A stretch of DNA of 64,000 nt from Simmondsia chinensis (Eukaryota > Streptophyta > Magnoliopsida > Caryophyllales > Simmondsiaceae), in the NCBI GenBank assembly GCA_018398585.1, contig JAGTTD010000010.1, positions 2,807,501-2,871,500 of the forward strand, given 5' to 3'. The translations under genes and the position numbers were made by a program. Under the pieces are notes generated by a model, which was not told where the DNA came from, did no database searches, and saw nothing but the letters and a program-made list of their open reading frames with translations. Position 1 is the stretch's first letter, and each line of letters opens with the position of its first letter. Below are positions 1 to 10,760 of this stretch, in pieces.

Positions 1-7
1 CGGACTT

Positions 8-2850
8 ATGGCACAAACCCTATCCGGACACTTATGGCATTGTCGCTTAGGGCACCTAGGCCGTCCCATGTTAGACATTCTCTGCTCCCGCAAACTCATC
101 CCTAGCTCACAATTTACTGCTTTTTGTCAAGATTGTAATTTGGGTAAGTCACATAGACTACCTTTTCAACGTGTTTCGCATTTCGCTACTTCTCCCTTGC
201 ATTTAATTCATTCCGATGTATGGCAATCTCCTGTAGCATCAAACTCTTATTATAAATACTATGTTAACTTCATTGACGATTTCACTCGCTTCACATGGCT
301 TTACCCTATGAAACAGAAATCTGAGGTCTTTGACATTTTTGAAACTTTTAAAACACTTGTTGAAAATCAATTTTCAACCAAAATAAAAATCTTTCAAAGC
401 GACGGTGGTCGTGAATTCGATCATCGTTGTATGCACACCCTATGTCGTCAACATGGCATTCACTTTCGTCTTTCATGTCCTGATACTTCACAACAAAATG
501 GAGTGGCGGAAAGAAAGCACAAACATATTATTGAAATGGCACGAACGCTCCTTATCCAATCTCGCCTACCGTACACATTCTGGGATGATGCTGCGTGTAC
601 TGCATGCTTCATTATAAACCGTCTCCCTACCCCTGTTCTTAAAAACTCATCTCCTTTTGAAAAACTCTTCAAACGGTTTCCGGATTACACTAGTTTTCGC
701 TTTTTTGGGTGTGCATGTTATCCTAACATCACACCCCGTGCCCCTCATAAATTAGCTCCACATTCTTTACCATGTATCTTCATAGGATATGCGGCACGCT
801 ATAAAGGCTACCGATGTCCTGACCCCAGAACAGGCAAAATTTATACCAATCGACCTGTTAAGTTCAACGAATCTAGCTTCCCCTACCTTGAACTAGTTAA
901 CCCAACTCACGCTTCCGAACCTGGTAGTACAGCCACTGTCGTTGATCTCCCTCTCCCGCTCATAGTAACCACGGCTACAGGCACCACCTTTCCAAGTCCG
1001 CCAACTGAACCCCTCCCTCTCCGGATGACTACTACTCCCCCTAGCCCTCCTCTTCCCAGCCCTATGGCCCTTGGTCCCTCCACTCATAACCAAGACCCTA
1101 GCCCTCACCCCGACATCCCTATTGTCGAACCTGAGGCTGCGATTCTCCCCGAACCCACCTGTACTCCAATCTCGGTTCCTGCCTCGGCAGAACCGTCGAG
1201 GCCTCCTCCACCGGACCCTCCTATCCCCTCCCCCTCGGTCCCTATCCCCTCCCCACCCGAGCCCTCACACTCGGCCGCACCGACCCCAACAACAACCTTA
1301 ATGTCCACCCCATGCGAACTCGACTCAAGGATGGTATTCAAAAAACTCGATATCCCCTATCCCTATCATCCATTACCGTCATCCAAGAACCTACGTGTTA
1401 CTCCCAAGCCATTAAAAATCCCAAATGGCAAGAGGCTATGGCAAATGAATTTAACGCCCTAATTCTAAATAACACTTGGGAACTTGTCCCCCCCAATCCC
1501 AAACATAACATGGTAGGAAGCACTTGGAAATATCGGGTCAAATACAAAGCGGATGGCTCTGTCGACCGGTTTAAAGCTCGCCTTGTTGCCCAAGGCTTTC
1601 ACCAACGTGAAGGTATTGACTTCAACGAGACCTTTAGTCCAGTCGTCAAGCCCTCTACCATACGCTTTGTCCTCACACTTGCGATCACTAATAAATGGCA
1701 AATTAAACAACACGATGTTAAAAATGCTTTTCTTCATGGCCATCTTAAGGAAGAAGTCTACATGAAGCAACCTAAGGGTTTCATACACCCCCAATTCCCC
1801 GATCATGTCTGTCGCCTTCATAAGGCCCTATATGGTCTCAAACAAGCCCCCCGGGCCTGGTTTCACCGCTTCAGTACCTTCCTCTACAGCCTCGGCTTCA
1901 CCTGTTGTAGAGCTGATACCTCTCTCTTCCTTTTCCGCTCTACGAATGATATCATATGCCTGTTACTCTATGTTGATGACATAATTCTTACAGGATCAAA
2001 CCCCCACTCCCTTGACACCCTCATTCGCACTCTTTCCACTCAATTTGCCATGAAAGACCTCCGTCCTCTTCACTACTTCCTAGGGATTGAGGCCCAAAAG
2101 ACAAACACTGGCATGTTTCTCTCCCAGCATCGCTACACTATTGACCTCCTCTGCAAACATAAGATGGAGGATGCCAAACCCATTAAAACCCCCCTCCCGG
2201 CTCGGGCCCATCTATCCCTGACTCGTCCCGATATATGTTATGTTGTTAATCTTGTTTCCCAGTTTATGCATGCTCCCAGGACTAGTCATTAGCAGGTTGT
2301 GAAGCGAATCCTTCGATACCTCAAAAGCACCCCATATCACGGCCTAACGATCCTTCCTGGTGCTTGCACATCTGTCGTTGTCTATGCTGATGCTGATTGG
2401 GGAGGATGCCCTGATACTCCTCGTTCCACCACTGGTTATGCTGTCTTCCTTGGGTCCACCCTCATCTCCTAGCGAGCCAAGAAACAAGCTACTCTCTCAA
2501 AGTCATCCACTGAATCCGAATATCGTGCTGTCACCCAAGCCGCTGCTGAAGCAGACTGAGTTCGCTACCTCATGCGCGACATCGGTCTCACACACTCCGG
2601 CCCTATCATCATCTACTGTGACAATGTCTCTGCTTCATATATTGTAGCCAACCCCATCTCCAATGACCGAACTAAACATGTTGACGTTGATTTTCACTAC
2701 GTTCGTGAGAAAGTTCTCAAAGGAGATCTTCAAGTTCGCTATACTCCCACAACTCAACAGATAGCTGACATCTTCACCAAAGGACTCGGTGCTACCTTGT
2801 TTCACTATCACAAGAACAATCTTCATGTCGCTGCTCCACCTTCAGATTGA
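8..2850 (+). pseudogene. copia-1 pol remnant (integrase, RT, RNase H)
   Basis: An open stretch at 8-1462 holds the GAG-pre-integrase zinc-binding region (WHCRLGHLG, then CQDC) and the integrase core. Counted from the first Met, the catalytic triad is D70 (HSDVWQSP), D132 (SDGG) and E168 (NGVAERKH), a D-D-x35-E spacing. A proline-rich linker follows, and a one-base frame change near 1230-1310 leads into the RT frame at 1312-2292. RT keeps YVDD at 1969-1980. About 25 codons seen in copia-3 and copia-4 (the GALQYLT region) are missing in frame near 2215. RNase H (2290-2850) is interrupted by three stops, at about 2290, 2470 and 2558, each where sister copies have Trp. The domain reads RSTTG, ESEYRAV, then YCDNVSA. 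The protein ends just before a polypurine tract. Confidence 0.93.
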
Positions 2851-2857
2851 GGGGGCC

Positions 2858-3012
2858 TATTAGAGTATATTATCTCTAGGATTTATTCAAATTATTGTAC
2901 AATCATAATCCCTTGATTTACTCTCTTACCATATAGAATTAGCTCTATATATAGGTTATGTATTTCTCTTCTTTTATCATTCAATACAATTGAGCATTGC
3001 AACTCTTCCACA
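2858..3012 (+). repeat. 3' LTR of copia-1
   Basis: The LTR starts TATTAG right after the purine tract GAGGGGGCC and ends near TTCCACA at 3012. It contains a TATA-like stretch (CTATATATAGG, about 2944-2954). The start is placed by alignment with the three other copies, whose LTRs also begin TATTAG. The end is less certain because no second LTR is in the window. Confidence 0.7.
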
Positions 3013-3019
3013 TCATGCT

Positions 3020-3247
3020 TTATTATTTAGGCGCCTTAGTTTCTTTGCTTATGTTCTTATGACTGTTCTAGTGCCAGTGTTGTCTTAGAGCGCCCTCCGG
3101 TTTTCAGTTTGTCTCGTTATAGTTTTCAAAGTCCCTTATTATTTTGTTTGATACGTATTTTTATGCGTGTTTACTTTGGCTTCATTCTTGTAGGTGCACC
3201 TGCTTTGATATTGCGAGTGATGTCGCTAATTATTGAAAAAAAAAAAG
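3020..3247 (+). repeat. Poly(A)-tailed retroposon debris, probable L1 3' end
   Basis: A T-rich sequence ends in gtcgctaattattg followed by a run of A at about 3235-3245. The poly(A) retroposon at 37634-37985 ends with the same gtcgctaatta plus poly(A). No coding capacity is seen. I infer an L1-type 3' untranslated region. No target duplication was found. Confidence 0.4.
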
Positions 3248-3314
3248 AAGAAGCCTGGAGTTAGGGATTGAAATTTCCACCTTTCTAAGAAGGGAAACTA
3301 ATCCCATTTTTCGT

Positions 3315-3492
3315 CTCTAGGTGTTTTTGTACCCCTGGGGTTGGTGTTAGTGTGTTTCTAAAGTCTATATATTTTTGGGTCTTTTGTTTTGTTTTGCTTT
3401 TTGTCCGCTCATGCAGACTTTCTCGGGCTCCACTTCGATGGATGCGTCGGCTTGTGTAGAGAGCTTTCTCTCTGATTATAAAAAAAAAAAAA
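3315..3492 (+). mobile_element. Short poly(A) retroposon with 14-bp target duplication
   Basis: The 178-bp insert ends in about 14 A residues. It is flanked by a perfect direct repeat, ATCCCATTTTTCGT, at 3301-3314 and 3493-3506. A poly(A) tail plus a long target duplication is the mark of LINE-driven retroposition. The insert has no recognisable ORF or Pol III boxes and may be a truncated L1 or a processed transcript fragment. Confidence 0.75.
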
Positions 3493-3749
3493 ATCCCATT
3501 TTTCGTTGTATTATTGTATGAAATCATACCTTGGCCTTCACACATCACCTTAAGCTTCTGAAACCGTTAGTTTACTAAAATGACATCAAAGTTGTTGACC
3601 GAGAAGTTGTAAGTCTGAAAATCGTAGCAAACATGCCCTAAATTATAAAATAAAAATTCATAAACACTTGTTCGGCTTGAAGTAGTGATAATTTATAAGC
3701 CCATTTCATATGCTAATGCCAAAGTGATATAAATATAAAAAGGGAATCT

Positions 3750-4260
3750 AACACTTAAATCTCCTGAGATTTGATCATTTATCACCTAGATTCCCTGTCA
3801 TTTCAATATATAAAGAGATACCCTGAAGTTTCACCATTTCATCACTTAGATACCCCATGCCAAAACTTTGAGAAATTTTGTCAAAATTCGATCAATTTTC
3901 AATATAAAATGTTGATGCGGCCCATGATTACAATAATATATAAATCGAGTTATATTAATACTTTAACGTAAATCCAATGGATTATGAAAAAAGTTCAAAG
4001 AAACTTTGAAGGAAAACATTTATATCTTAGTATAATAATGTGTCATATTGACATTTTACGATAAAAAATCATGACATTATAATAGAGAACTCCTATTCTT
4101 CGTTATAAATTTACCTTTCACATTAGCAATCTCTAAAAAAAATATATCGAATTGGCAAAAAGATACCTAGTTGATAAAATTTTCAAATTTTAGAGATACC
4201 GAGGTGATAAAGCTTTTAAATTTTAGGATACCTTATTGAAGAAATATTGAAATATCACCG
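3750..4260. repeat. AT-rich inverted-repeat element
   Basis: The outer parts carry repeated words such as tttatcacctagatt and aggtgataaa in opposite orientations. Similar sequence occurs at about 15270-15830 and 41290-41780, so this is a dispersed family. Exact ends and target duplication were not resolved, and no coding sequence is seen. Confidence 0.45.
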
Positions 4261-4273
4261 TACATATGTAATA

Positions 4274-4648
4274 GGATTATTTATACCAAAGGTCCTTGTA
4301 CTTTGTCAATCGTGTCAATTTAGTCATTATACTTTTAATTGTGTCAACTTAGTCCCTATACAAATCAAAATGTGTCAATTTGGTCCTTAAAGAAAAAATT
4401 ATGTTAAATTTTTAATGATTCGGCCATAAGATGGATTAAATTGAGTAAACGGAAGAATTTATAATAAGTTACTTGCATCTAATATAATTTGATCGTTCAA
4501 AATTACGTCATTAACTTCACTTAAATTTGACCAAAGGATTAAATTGACACATTTTGAATTGTATAAGGACTAAATTGACACAATTAAAAGTATAAAGACT
4601 AAATTGATACAATAAACAAAATATAAGGATATTTGGCATAAATAACCC
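4274..4648. mobile_element. Mutator-type MITE, copy 1
   Basis: A 375-bp non-coding element whose ends are long inverted repeats. The left end begins GGATTATTTATACCAAAGG and the right end is its near complement, ending in cataaataaccc. It is flanked by 9-bp repeats TATGTAATA (4265-4273) and TATATAATA (4649-4657), matching at 8 of 9 positions. A 9-bp duplication points to the Mutator superfamily. Confidence 0.8.
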
Positions 4649-4904
4649 TATATAATATATAATTAAACCTAAGGATAATTTCACATAAAAATAATATAAA
4701 TAATAAGATAAAATTAACCCGGAAATAAAATTAATTATATTTGACCATTAATTTTGTTTGGTTTGCAATTATAGAAAACATAATTATAACAATATCTCTA
4801 AATAAAATGGATAAGATTTGCCATTTTGTCCCCTTCAACTTGATTGAATGGGGGCCAACATGTATGATAATGCCAAAGAAATTGTTATACCTATATAAGA
4901 TTGG

Positions 4905-5336
4905 GGGTGTATTTGAGCTGAGACAAGCCCAAGACTGTCAGGCTCGAGGCTCGACTTGGCTCGGGCTTGGCACGAAGTACGCCGAGCTCGAAAAGCTCAA
5001 GCTCGAGTTCAGCTTGTCAAATGCTCGGGCTCGTCTTGGTTCAATCTAAGCTCGGCAAGCCTCGAATTAGGCTTGCTATATATGTTGTGGATCATTTGAG
5101 CTCAGTCCAGACTCGTTTGGGCTCGTTTAAGTCGGACATAGCTCATTTAAGTTCAAATTTGACTTCATTGGCATATAATCAAATATAAAGAACAGCTAGA
5201 TTGGGTTCCTTTAGGCTTGCAAGCCTACGAGCTTGAGCCTCACTAGGCTCAAACTTGGCTTGACTCGAGCTCAAAATGAGCCCTGCCTTTCGATCTTTAT
5301 GACGAGCCAGTGCGAGCCGGCTAGACCCGTTTACAC
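4905..5336. repeat. gagctc-rich dispersed repeat, copy 1
   Basis: The stretch is dense in gctcgag, gagctc and cttggctcg words. It begins gggggtgtatttgagctg and ends near gtttacacc, so its ends are roughly complementary (ggtgta / tacacc). Related copies lie at 16050-16460, 46105-46450 and 47620-47950. It is probably a non-autonomous DNA transposon, but the family was not assigned. Confidence 0.55.
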
Positions 5337-5339
5337 CTT

Positions 5340-6276
5340 TATTGAAAAAAACGGTTTTTCTAATGGGGGCCCAAAGGGCACATGATAAGACATAATAAAT
5401 GTATATTAATTATTTTTTTTGATAAATTAACTCATTGTTATCAGATATTGTGCTTCTTATTAATATGGTACTACATATATTTTATAAAGAGTTTTTTAGA
5501 TTTTAGTATTCTGACATTTTTTTGAAATAAATAAAAAGGCTCTAATTAATGCGAAAATAAGGGTATTGAAGAGTACTTTTGTCATTTTACTGTAGTAATT
5601 AAAAAGTAGTTGCCACATCCCGAAGGAAAATGACATCATCATGTCGGAGTGAGCCTTTTAATTAATGCGATAAAATTAGGGGCCTTTATATTAATTCAAA
5701 AATGTTAGAATCCTTTTTATTATTTTCATAAATATCATAGCATTAAAATGTAATTATCTTTTTATAAAAGTGCAGCTATTATCATTAAAAGTAGATAAAT
5801 ATGATATATTTATTATGTCTTATCGTGCAATTTTTGAGCATCCCTTAAAAAAATAGCTAACTTAAATATATAATTTACGTATTTGATAATACATGTATCA
5901 AGAACCACCCATTGACTTACAAATTTAATATTAAAATAATTATTATTTTATAAGTCAATAACTTTTAGCTGTATGAGTTGGAAATATCATTAGATTTTGA
6001 GTATCTATAACATTTATATTAATCAAAGGAAAATGCCTATGCACGTTAATATTTTAAATATTTTGTGTAACAAGTAATGCAATAAAATATAAGTGAAGTT
6101 TAAAAAGTAATAGACATAAACTTTTTTTTTTTTTTAAATGGCAACAAATCGTAATACAGAATCTGACATTTCACAAGAGTGAAACTCGAACCAAAAAAGT
6201 GGCAAGTTTTCATGAACCATAAATTTTACATTAGAAATACTAATTTTTCCAACAAAAAAAAGGGTTCATGTCTATG
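5340..6276. other. Non-coding, AT-rich, one dispersed repeat
   Basis: No gene is seen. The part at about 5400-5770 (words such as taattaatgcgaaaataagg and tcattaaaatgtaattatc) resembles 33970-34570, so an AT-rich repeat family is present. The rest is low-complexity sequence. Confidence 0.5.
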
Positions 6277-6281
6277 TATTG

Positions 6282-7263
6282 TGTTATAACCAATTGGGGT
6301 TGTAACCTAGATTAGGGTTAGGGTTCTTGATAGAGATTGGGAATTGGAGTTGAGGTGAGAGAAAGAGTTAGAAGAAAGGGACGAGAGAGAGAGTCAGCTG
6401 AGAGAGAGAGAGAGTTAGATGAGAGAGAGAGAATAGTTTGTTATTGTATTAGTTATTTTCTTAACAACCTAATATGCTATTTATACTAATTATTTAATAC
6501 AAGTATTGTACTATAATCACTACAAAAAAAGTTGATAAATACGGCGCAACAAAGCGCCGCAATACCTATTGCAGCGATAAAAAATTGCGCCGCTACTTTG
6601 CTGTATTAGGTGTGCCATATTAGCTAAATGCGACGGGATTAGTCGCGCCGCAATAGATATGCCTAAAACGGGGCCAAAAATCACCATATTTTTCTTCTCA
6701 TATATCCCGCACCATAATTTGCATGTAATGTTAATACGGCAGGTTTAGGTGCCGTATTAGGTGCACATAATACGGCGCTCGAAATCGCCATATTAGATAA
6801 ATATAATACGGCGCAAAAAAGCGCCGTATTAGGTGCACACTAGGAGGACCTAATACGGTGCTTTTTTGCGCCATATTAGGTGCAGCCTAGGAGGTCCTAA
6901 TACAGCGCAAAGGTGCACCCTAGGAGGACCTAATATGGGGCTTTTTTGCGCCATATTAGGTTAAGTCACCACATTAACTAAAATAACTAGTGGTCATATT
7001 TTTAATAATTCGACGTTAGACAAAGCTAATTAAAATTTCCCTGGAAAAATAACATAAAATAAAATAAATAGAAACTCTCCCAAATCAGAGAGCAAAAAAA
7101 AAAGGAGTCAGTTTTCGTATAGAAAAACAAAATTAAAATTTCTTAGTTTAAGTTCAAACAATCAAATCATAGAAGACAAATACATACAATTCAGTACACC
7201 AAATCATATATGTACCCTACTGCAACTACTACTAATCACTTATACGTATTATTATATGTAACA
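6282..7263 (-). repeat. 3' LTR, split by a CACTA-like insertion
   Basis: The outer parts match the LTR at 8578-8863 nearly base for base, including the (GA)n-rich stretch at 6360-6435 and the end cgtattattatatgtaaca. Roughly 690 bp at about 6515-7206 have no counterpart in the other LTR. The minus-strand ends are TGTTAC...TAACA. Confidence 0.9.
6518..7206. mobile_element. CACTA-like transposon fragment inside the LTR
   Basis: The insertion begins CACTACAAAAAAAG, the typical terminus of plant CACTA (En/Spm) elements. It continues with many short sub-terminal repeats of the type taatacggcgc in both orientations. One is a perfect 10-bp stem with a 6-base loop at 6805-6830. The matching right terminus (tttttgtagtg) is not seen, so the copy is truncated or its right end is rearranged. 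Confidence 0.6.
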
Positions 7264-7330
7264 TTACTCCCCCCTTAAGAGATTCTTGCCCTCAAGAATC
7301 TTAACAGTAAGCATTGACATAAATTTTTTC

Positions 7331-7708
7331 TTAGTATAGTGAAAAGACATCAAAACTCAAGCTTGAAACAGACTCTAGCGTCGGCTGCCACTGGATGTTG
7401 CAGAAATGCAGCTGAAAGAACCATGGTGCTGCTGTCAACTTGGTAAATAACTCACAAATATCTTCCCAATAGCAAAGACTCACTATGGAACCCTTAGAAT
7501 TCTTGAAGAGAGTAAGGATTCGTTTGGTATACTTACTCCCATAGAGTTTAACGGAATTTGTAGCAGTAGCAACACCAAACAGCTCTACTTCGGCTTGCTT
7601 GTATGATGTATAAGCTCCATTTTCAGATCCTGTGGACACGTCAATAGCTGTTTTGTTCATGTATTCCTTGCTGAATTTCTCAAAATGAGTAGTTGGCAAT
7701 ACTACCAA
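7331..7708 (-). pseudogene. Unassigned ORF in the LTR element
   Basis: A 125-residue open frame lies between the gag-like ORF and the polypurine tract. I do not recognise it with confidence. The piece VSLCYWEDICELF loosely resembles the OB-fold wording of RPA70-like proteins, but this is only a visual impression. It could be captured host sequence or chance. Confidence 0.25.
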
Positions 7709-7858
7709 AAAAAGAATCTTGCGTGTTCACAATACTAAAAACTTCAAAATACACTTGTAAATTCTTAATTGTAAGATCCAATGGTTCAACCACTTGCAAA
7801 GGTGCAAGCTCTTCAAGAGGATTCAAGTCATGGTTTTCAATTTCAGGTATTGCACCTT

Positions 7859-8536
7859 TCAAAATATCAGTTGTAACTTATGGATCTTGTTAGCAATTCT
7901 CACTGAGCTGAAGAACTTTGGAGCTTTGTGCATAAGCTTTGTCCTCCATTGGCATAACAACCTCTTCATCCAAACCATTTCCTTCCTTTGGAGAATGACT
8001 TCAATTCTTTCAATAAATGTTTCTTCTTTGCAATGGATTGATATGGAAATTGGAGCTTCAAACATTAAGGTTGATATGGAAATGACTTCAATTCTTTCGA
8101 TATGTCCGTAGGAGTGAAAAACTTGGTAAAGAATGTCTTCAGTGATTGGAAAAAGAGCATTGTGAATTTTAACCAAGAGTGTAGATTCAGGGAAGATTTT
8201 TTTTTGGATGAAGCCAATATTCTTATGAAATTGATAAGGCGAAGTGGATGATGACTCAATACCAAAGACCGGAACTGAGGCGGTTACCGGAAGGATCGGT
8301 GGTTGTGGTTCGGCCGGTCGAGCGAGGAGACCATTGCCGTGGCGCTGGTGGTGCTGCAATTCCTTTAAAATCACCATCGTCTGGCTTTGTTCTTGCTTCA
8401 TCGAAGTCATCTCGGTCACCATCACTTGAAATATTTCATCAAGATCATTCAATCGGCCATCAATACGACTCTCAGTGTCGTCCAACCGTGCCTCAAGGTG
8501 GCGGATGTTGGAGGCGCTACGCGTGCCGTCAGCCAT
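7859..8536 (-). CDS. gag-like ORF with an RRM-like segment
   Basis: The 225-residue ORF starts MADGTRSASN, a wording typical of plant LTR-element gag N termini. A predicted coiled coil follows (about residues 10-65, rich in Leu, Glu and Gln). It starts shortly after the primer binding site, as a gag would. Residues about 120-155 (LLVKIHNALFPITEDILYQV, then HSYGHIERIEV) look like an RRM of polypyrimidine-tract-binding proteins rather than gag. The C-terminal part repeats IERIEVI, reflecting a short duplication in the DNA near 8000-8100. No zinc knuckle is present. It may be an expressed gag-host chimera or simply a decayed ORF. Confidence 0.5.
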   Translation of the reverse strand: MADGTRSASNIRHLEARLDDTESRIDGRLNDLDEIFQVMVTEMTSMKQEQSQTMVILKELQHHQRHGNGLLARPAEPQPPILPVTASVPVFGIESSSTSPYQFHKNIGFIQKKIFPESTLLVKIHNALFPITEDILYQVFHSYGHIERIEVISISTLMFEAPISISIHCKEETFIERIEVILQRKEMVWMKRLLCQWRTKLMHKAPKFFSSVRIANKIHKLQLIF

Positions 8537-8563
8537 TGATCACGAAACGCAGCACGTGACCTG

Positions 8564-8575
8564 GCTCTGATACCA
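8564..8575 (-). other. Primer binding site of the LTR element
   Basis: The minus strand reads TGGTATCAGAGC, complementary to the 3' end of initiator methionine tRNA, two bases inside the 5' LTR. Confidence 0.9.
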
Positions 8576-8577
8576 AT

Positions 8578-8863
8578 TGTTACAACCAATTGGGGTTGTA
8601 ACCTAGATTAGGGTTAGGGTTCTTGATAGAGATTGAGAATTAGAGTTGAGGTGAGAGAAAGAGTTAGAAGAAAGGGACGAGAGAGAGAGAGTCAGATGAG
8701 AGAGAGAGGTAGATGAGAGAGAGAGAATAGTTTGTTATTGCATTAGTTATTTTCTTAACAATCTAATATGCTATTTATACTAATTACCTAATACAAGTAT
8801 TGGACTATTATGTACCCTACTATAACTACTACTAATCACTTATACGTATTATTATACGTAACA
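8578..8863 (-). repeat. 5' LTR of the non-autonomous element
   Basis: A 286-bp LTR with ends TG...CA, intact and without the CACTA-like insertion. It includes a (GA)n-rich tract at about 8660-8730 and a short ttagggttaggg motif. Confidence 0.9.
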
Positions 8864-8868
8864 TATTG

Positions 8869-9171
8869 ATACTCATAGTGGTTACTTTGATTGTACTTCT
8901 TTTCTTTACTGGTTTAGTGAAGTAGATAGACTGACAGACTAATTTGTGAATGCTGGTCATGGAGGTTCCGGTATTTCATTTGGGGATTCTTCTCAGCTGG
9001 CCCTTCTCCTTTTTACTTAAGCAGATGTATTAGGTATTCCTCTGAAAAGAGGAAGTTCCGAGGAGCATTATTGGCTTTACCGTCTTAAAAGAAAGGACAG
9101 GGAAAGTGGGAAGGAGATAAACTGTTATAAAAATAAATTACAAAAAATTACTAAACTATAAAAACTAATAT
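8869..9171. other. Non-coding spacer
   Basis: No ORF, repeat or RNA gene is recognised. Confidence 0.5.
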
Positions 9172-9180
9172 TTAATTAAT

Positions 9181-9561
9181 GCGTTATTTGCGTCATAGAT
9201 CCATGTGCTTTTCTTATCGTATCAATTTAGTCATTATACTTTTAACTATGTCAGTTTAGTTTATATACAAGTGATATTGTGTCAACTTAATCCGTAGAGT
9301 AAAATTTATGTTAAGTTATTGATGAAATTTTAATGGATCCACAATAAGTTGCGTTAAATTGAGTCAACGGATAGATTCGTAGTGAATTACTTACATCTAA
9401 CTTGATTGTGCCGTTAAAAATTGTAGCAATCACTTAATTTTAATTTTATTACAGGATTAGTGACACAATATAAATTATAGAAAGACTAAATTAACACAAT
9501 AAAATGAATAAGAAATAAATTAACACAATGAGTATACAAAGCAACTTTGAGGCTAGTAACC
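9181..9561. mobile_element. Mutator-type MITE, copy 2 (diverged)
   Basis: It shares the internal words of the family (tcaatttagtcattatactttta, then the inverted copies). The right terminus is eroded (ggctagtaacc). The flanking 9-mers TTAATTAAT and TAAACTAAT agree at only 6 positions, as expected for an old copy. Confidence 0.6.
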
Positions 9562-9570
9562 TAAACTAAT

Positions 9571-10280
9571 TATTGATGCAACGCACCTAAAGATCGCATC
9601 GCAATCTTGAACCTCAAGGATGTATGGTGGGAAGGATAGAGTTCCTCTAACAATACCGGATTAAGTGCAATTGGCTAAAACTCGTTAATTCTGCTAATAC
9701 TCGAGCAATAATCTAAAAGAAGAGCAACGTAATTTTCTTGAACTATTTCAAAATGAAATTATAAAGATCAACTCTAAAACATAAACTAATCAAAATAATT
9801 CAACAATCAAAAAGCTTTTTAAAACTATAAATTAATAACATGTTTATAGGCATAAAAATGCCCTACTTCTAATAATATCTAACCCTTCTAAGAAATAATA
9901 TTATTTTAAATCAGACTTGGTTACTCTTAAGAATAATCTAACTTTAAAATCACAAACGGAATTACATAATTTAGTAAAATTAAACAGTAATAAATAAGAT
10001 CCTAATTAAACCGGAATCAAAACTCCTTTTATCATTTCGATCGGGTTACTTTGATTCCGATTTGCATAAATTATTTTAAAGTAATATAAAGAAAATGCAT
10101 GCATGGGGAGAGTGACAGGGTGTCAGACACGTGACATGTTGTCGGGCAACACACTTTCCCCGACCACCACCACCTCCCGCCCACTACGCCGGGGGCTGCC
10201 CATGTCTCCTGCCCTTTCTAAATCTTTGCTTATTCTAGATTAATTGCACCCTGTAACAGTAAAACTATGTATATTTTATC
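9571..10280. other. Non-coding, AT-rich
   Basis: No gene is seen. A short GC-rich patch at 10140-10215 (ccaccaccacctcccgccc) has no ORF of note. Confidence 0.5.
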
Positions 10281-10283
10281 CTA

Positions 10284-10500
10284 TTTGTTAGAGTATAAAA
10301 TTATTTTTGAGCCTTTATCCATCAGATTAAATTTTTGGAACGGATTGTATCAGAGCCTTGTTGACTCAGATGTTATGAATTCAAATCTTAATAGTCCCCA
10401 CTTTTAATATTAAAAATAGTTTAAGTATAAAGTATAAGGTGAGCCTGTGCACATGCTCCAAGCCCAATTGGCATTCCTGTGAGAGGGCATTTCTTTTTGA
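10284..10500 (+). mobile_element. TRIM-like retrotransposon remnant
   Basis: The sequence runs from an LTR-like part (ttagagtataaaattattttt) through tgtatcagagcc, a degraded tRNA-iMet primer site at 10346-10357, to a purine tract (gtgagaggg) at about 10479-10487. There is no coding region. The same arrangement, better preserved, is at 37994-38284. The right LTR is mostly missing here. Confidence 0.5.
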
Positions 10501-10526
10501 TAATTAAGCTTAACATCATAGAGAGA

Positions 10527-10760
10527 AAATACCTAAGAGGATAACAACACGCAAGCACCGGATCCTATTAGAACTCCGAAGTTAAGCGTACTTGGGGGAG
10601 AACTGTACCAAGAAGGATGACCTCCTGGGAAGTCCTCAGGTAGGGGGTTTTTGGAAATAGCCTTTTTTTAGGATAGCACCCTGAAGGGAGAAGGCTGCAT
10701 ACATCCACCCTCCAAGACCCTGCTTGGGCGAGAGCCCTTGGGGCATTAGGAATGTTGCTT
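10527..10760 (+). mobile_element. 5S rRNA-headed SINE, copy A
   Basis: The head (about 10531-10630) is a 5S rRNA-like sequence. It includes the Pol III internal promoter region (gaagttaagcgtacttggg; then ggatgacctcctgggaagtc). At about 10640 it passes into the LINE tail module (gaaatagcc, gggagaaggctgcatacatc, gcgagagcc). The copy is flanked by a 12-bp direct repeat ATCATAGAGAGA at 10515-10526 and 10761-10772. Confidence 0.88.

Larger units (their letters stand above)
1..3012 (+). mobile_element. Ty1/copia retrotransposon copia-1, 3' part
   Basis: The 5' LTR, gag and protease lie outside the window. What remains is the order integrase, reverse transcriptase, RNase H, polypurine tract, 3' LTR, which defines the Ty1/copia superfamily. 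The protein is close to that of the three copia copies further right (16.8-33.2 kb), so all four belong to one family. Multiple lesions in pol make it inactive. Confidence 0.95.
6282..8863 (-). mobile_element. Non-autonomous LTR retrotransposon with gag-like ORF
   Basis: Direct repeats at 6282-7263 and 8578-8863 are LTRs. The left one is enlarged by an insertion. The element is flanked by a perfect 5-bp duplication TATTG (6277-6281 and 8864-8868). Read on the minus strand it has a tRNA-iMet-type primer binding site next to the 5' LTR and a polypurine tract (aaggggggag) next to the 3' LTR. The internal part is only 1314 bp and lacks protease, RT and integrase, so it depends on a helper. Confidence 0.92.

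Noticed and set aside
6308..6330. Telomere repeat (ttagggttaggg)
   Set aside because: Only two units, located inside an LTR and present in both LTR copies.
6805..6830. CRISPR-like or terminator hairpin
   Set aside because: It belongs to the sub-terminal palindromes of a CACTA-like insert in plant DNA.
10531..10640. A functional 5S rRNA gene
   Set aside because: The 5S-like part lacks its native ends, is diverged, is fused to a LINE tail and is flanked by a short direct repeat. It is a SINE head and not an rRNA gene.
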